Shown in pieces: positions 60,086-64,000 of a stretch of DNA of 64,000 nucleotides. The first letter of the stretch is position 1. Each line of letters opens with the position of its first letter. The stretch comes from Epiperipatus broadwayi (taxonomy: Eukaryota; Onychophora; Udeonychophora; Euonychophora; Peripatidae). The stretch covers positions 389,001 through 453,000 of the forward strand of contig JAQFVV010006542.1 of assembly GCA_028023455.1 (NCBI GenBank). Reading direction: 5' to 3'. A program made the translations under genes and the position numbers. Below the pieces are notes generated by a model. The model made no database searches, was not told where the DNA came from, and was given only the letters and a program-made list of their open reading frames with translations.

Positions 60086-61748
60086 TTACCACCTGGTGTT
60101 CAAATTGATGTGGACAGTTCTGATACTACTTCTGCTAAAATATGAGACACTATTGCATGTGACACAAATTTATTGGTGTATTCACTGCCTTTGACTGACT
60201 GATCTCTAACAAATACATTATATTTTATTATTCACATTCATATCAGGGTTAAATTTTTAATGAAGGATTACTCATTCTAGTAAACAGTGCAAGTAACAGT
60301 AAACCCTGGTATTTATAATGCCAACATAAATTAATTGCCAAATAGAATGATTATTAGATTATGCTTCATAGCATAAATTGTGAATTTTCACAAAATTTAA
60401 AAATATAAAAAAAATCTAATTATCTATTTCTAATTTAAAAATTTGAAATTTATTTAGGTATCTTCCTCAATAAGATTCATGATCCCAGTTTGATAAGCTC
60501 TGCATTAAATCATCACTTTAAATTCAGTATTCAGAACTTAAAGACAACCTTGCTAATTGACATTGGCTAGGCTACAACATTTGATAAAAATGGAGGAAAA
60601 TAAATACTATTCCAAATGTATTCTATACTAATGTTTGTGTTAATTACGATCTTGAATAATTAACCAAGTGATTTTAATAAACCTTTTTTGCACTTCCATA
60701 CTTTCTACATTACTATGGCAATGCAAAACATTCATTTGCAATTAGGAGTCTCAAATGCATACAGGAATTGCAGGTCTAGCCAGCACACACATGTGTATTT
60801 GTTATTAAATATTATATATTTATAGTAATTTTAATTTAAATAAAATTCTACTTTTAAGTTTCAAAAATATTGTAAACATTCATTATTTACCATCATGAAT
60901 GCATCTTATTTAATCTTTTATATATCAGATTTATTAATTCTAAATATAATCGTCTTTTATCCAATCTTTAATAGAATTATTATAGAATTTAGTGTTTCAT
61001 CTTTTTCAAAGTCTATTTTGATTGCAAAAGATGGGTAAGGTATTATGCATGTGATTTTAATACACACGCTAGCGAAGTAATAGATCAACAAAACATATAT
61101 ATATATGCACACATACGATGATTTTTACATCAAAAGAATACAATTATCGTAAAGTCACGTAGCGATTAATATTTGATTATGGTAATTTAAAGCTTGTTCT
61201 AAAACCCATTAAGACCGTTTAAAGAAATAGATTTTAACCTTTCTTAATCACTCAAGTGACTAATATTACCTCGCAGAGAGACGATTTAAGCAAACTTCTT
61301 TCAACATTTTGCAGCCATTTTATTGTAATTATGTATATCAACCTGCTATCAAAAAATTGAAGCGTTGTGAATTATTTTAATATTATATTAGTATTATTAT
61401 TTGAGTTTATATATATTAGTTTTTTTAAATAATCATAACACAATGCCGATTAAATATCAAATATGTAAAGAGATTAAATTACATTGGTTTTTATCAGTTT
61501 CTTTCTTTTATTTGGAGTTGGGGGGTGGGTGGGATTTTTAACCGAATATATATGTTAGATATTTTCACAAATGTTTAATATACTTTGCTAAAGATAAACA
61601 AATGTCCAATGAATTATATCTAGAAAAATAATAATACAAGAACCAAAATACCTTTCAATTGTTATAAATAAATTCTCAAAAACAATTGAAGATTTATTAA
61701 TTTATGAAAAACTGGTAAAGAAATTTTAACCAAAATGAATACAATATA
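60086..61748. other. AT-rich DNA without identifiable genes
   Basis: Some of the right flank (to about 60300) may belong to the hAT element, but no terminal repeat could be fixed. Nothing else is supported. Confidence 0.45.
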
Positions 61749-61855
61749 GTCAAGCGTTGGTGGCCGAGTAGTCAGCACAGCTGCCTTACAAGCAGTTGTC
61801 CCGGGTTTCCGAGTTCGCTTCCCGGCTGATGCTTTGACACTGGGGAGAAAAAAAT
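61749..61855 (+). mobile_element. tRNA-derived SINE, best-preserved copy
   Basis: The sequence runs gtcaagcgttggtggccgag, tagtcagcacagctgcctta, caagcagttgtcccgg, then a B-box-like gagttcgcttcccgg, then ctgatgctttgacac and an A-tail. tggccgagtag matches the A-box of Ser/Leu-type tRNAs. It is short, about 100 bp, with no LINE-derived tail. A possible but weak flanking duplication is tacaata on both sides. Confidence 0.85.
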
Positions 61856-64000
61856 GATTACAATAATTAATTTTGCTACAATAATAAAAACTGAAAGCAA
61901 TTAGATGTTGGAAAAGATTGGTTATTATTGGTTATCTTAATAAAAATTCTCAATTTGATTTTCTAATTGTTTTTTGCAAATTTGTTAAACATTTTTATAT
62001 AATGTTTTTAATAAACTAATATGGTTCATTACTTGAGTATTTACAAAAAATTGAGCATGGAAAAGATAGAGCTGATTGACAGTCTTTGGACATTAAGCCT
62101 AAAATTTGCCCCTCTACTATGATAATAAATTACTTAGGGCTCTTTATTATTAGTAAGTGATTTTTTAAAATCTAGTTTTTGTTAAATCTTGGCAATAAAA
62201 GAATTAAGCTTGCCAAAAATATTATAAAATATAAGAAAATTTGTTCCATCACTTTCTCTCTAAAGTACTGAAACTTTTTGTTTTGTGACATATGAGTAAC
62301 TGAGAAAATTTCTGCACACTTCTGTGAATAATTGGATATTTTTTTCTATAAGTAGAAACAAAAAATAAAATCAAAAGCACTATTCTTGGATAGTACATTT
62401 GAAAATTATTCAAGTACTGAAATCAAATAGTAAACATATGTATACACTTCTGTTATTGTGATTGTGCTGACGCTTAGCGTTACATACAGAATATTTGTCT
62501 GTCTGTTTTTCATTTATGAACTATAAATTTATTATCTTTTTACAAGCATTTCAACTGGAAATGAATCATTGATTAAACCAATCTATATTTTTTAAATTGG
62601 TATAAAAAGTTTTAATTAGATATCTTGATATTAAAAGTTTGGAAATATTTTTAAATATATTAAATCTTTTTCTAAGCAACCAGCAAACAATTTGTGCTGT
62701 GATTTTAACATTTTACAACAGTTGATAGATGTATAATCCTAAGTATCTTACTAATAATCTTGGAATATAACTTACTTATTTTACTCATCAATTTAAATAT
62801 AAATCTAAAATAATTTCTAGGAATAATCTCTTAGAAAACTATCTGGAAATGCTTGATGTTGTATGTTATTTTTCTAAAAATTGCTGTACTTCTGGCTGAA
62901 AAAAAATGCTCTTCATATATTTCTTGATATTCTCCTAAATATTACCATGCACATATTACTGGAGCTCTTAAGACTTTTTATTTTTGATCACATTAGTTAC
63001 TCCTTCAGATATATATTATTGATGAGTTTCATCAACAGACTCAACACAGATAATACTAATTGCTTTTATTCAATTCATAAATAAAACTTAATGATTATTG
63101 TTTTATGTAGATATAATCAAAAATTAACACCATAAATGACATAGTTAATGATTATCAAATATATGGATACAATTAAAATAATGACGAATTTAGTAAAATA
63201 AATATTCTGGTTGAAATTTTACTGGTTCACTTATAAAAATTTATTGATATTTAACCTTTCTTAAAAAATCCATAGGCTAAATAGATAAATTAAATATATG
63301 ATCATTTTTGATGACATTAATTATACAGAATTCTTCAAGCTTTATTTATTATTATTTTATTTAAATGAAGTAAATATTTTATGCAAAATTAATAGTAAAT
63401 TATTATTAAGAATAATAATGATTATTATTATTATAATATAAGCACTTCTGCTTACAACAAAATCAACCAATTTCTATTTTTTTTATTCTTTAAACTGCTT
63501 AAAATTTATAGCTGACCTTACTTTTATATAAATTTCACAATTTTTAATTATCTTTGTTAAATTTTATAAATAAGTTTTAAATCACTAGACATCACATGAT
63601 GATACTGTATGGAGAGTTTAGCCTCTGTGCAAATAAGTTTTATTGTAAAATTTTATTAAAATCAAATTTTCTAAAATGATTACTTTGAAATCACTATGGC
63701 AACAAAGTCATTACATGACCAAACAAAGCTATTTTAGTCAAAGCTATTATATCACCAAATGTCTGCAGAAAATATTTCCAACAAAGAATTGCAAAGTTCA
63801 AAGATCAATCAAGAGCAATACAACGAAAAGAAGATGAATTAACAATATTTCAACATCTAATATTTGCAATAAAAAATTATAAAGTTAACCTAACTTATGC
63901 AAAAGTTATTAAAAATAATATGTCAGTAAATAACATTACAATTAATAACCATTCAATCTCTACTAAATCAGCCCAATGATTCAGAAAAATTACTCTCAGT
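61856..64000. other. AT-rich DNA, no gene identified
   Basis: At about 63800-63980 a plus-strand frame reads FKDQSRAIQRKEDELTIFQH and then LTYAKVIKNNMS, which loosely resembles the YAxV block of LINE ORF1 proteins, before a TGA at 63977-63979. It could be the start of another element running off the window. Short ATT runs lie at 63405-63430. Confidence 0.35.

Overview
This window is strongly AT-rich nuclear DNA from a eukaryote, most likely an invertebrate animal. The evidence is the mixture it contains: non-LTR retrotransposons of at least three lineages, short tRNA-derived SINEs, relics of hAT (BED-finger) and pogo/Tigger-like transposases, hairpin MITE-like elements, and long tri- and tetranucleotide microsatellites. 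I see no bacterial operon structure, rRNA gene or CRISPR array. I cannot name the species; cephalopods and other lophotrochozoans, cnidarians and flatworms would all fit.

Layout. Positions 1-11625 are one giant inverted repeat: two arms of about 5.7-5.8 kb facing each other across a spacer of about 140 bp. The left arm is cut by the window edge, so the structure may be larger. Outer arm sequence is almost identical between arms, while the middle and inner parts have clearly diverged. From 11.6 to 18.4 kb there is little that can be identified. A 300-bp CTAT/CATC (GATA on the other strand) array lies at 18.4-18.7 kb, followed by an internally deleted RTE-type LINE fragment. Between 21.4 and 25.3 kb there is a SINE dimer with three copies of its target-site duplication, an old LINE reverse-transcriptase relic, another SINE, and two members of a dispersed repeat family, one of them with a 12-bp target duplication. 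A 2.2-kb non-coding element with TGTAATG...CATTACA ends sits inside an inverted repeat at 25.9-28.2 kb. A nearly complete but broken RTE LINE lies on the minus strand at 29.1-32.0 kb, followed by a pogo-like helix-turn-helix relic and a small hairpin.

The only hint of a host gene is two short minus-strand exon candidates near 37.0 and 36.0 kb. They have a compatible splice phase and the second ends in a stop codon. The stretch 40.1-46.7 kb is a nested arrangement of an L1/Tx1-like LINE in (TAA)n: microsatellite, 5'-truncated copy, microsatellite, near-full-length copy, microsatellite. The rest is mostly unassigned AT-rich sequence. It includes a reverse-oriented member of the 24-kb repeat family at 52 kb, a perfectly centred 494-bp palindrome at 56.2 kb, a BED-finger hAT transposase pseudogene at 58.5-60.1 kb and a SINE at 61.75 kb.

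All recognisable coding sequences are mobile-element remains carrying stops or frameshifts; I see no intact functional element. The items most worth following up are the giant inverted repeat, the (TAA)n-associated LINE, the SINE dimer and the candidate exons. Alignments were made by eye, so identity values are rough impressions.
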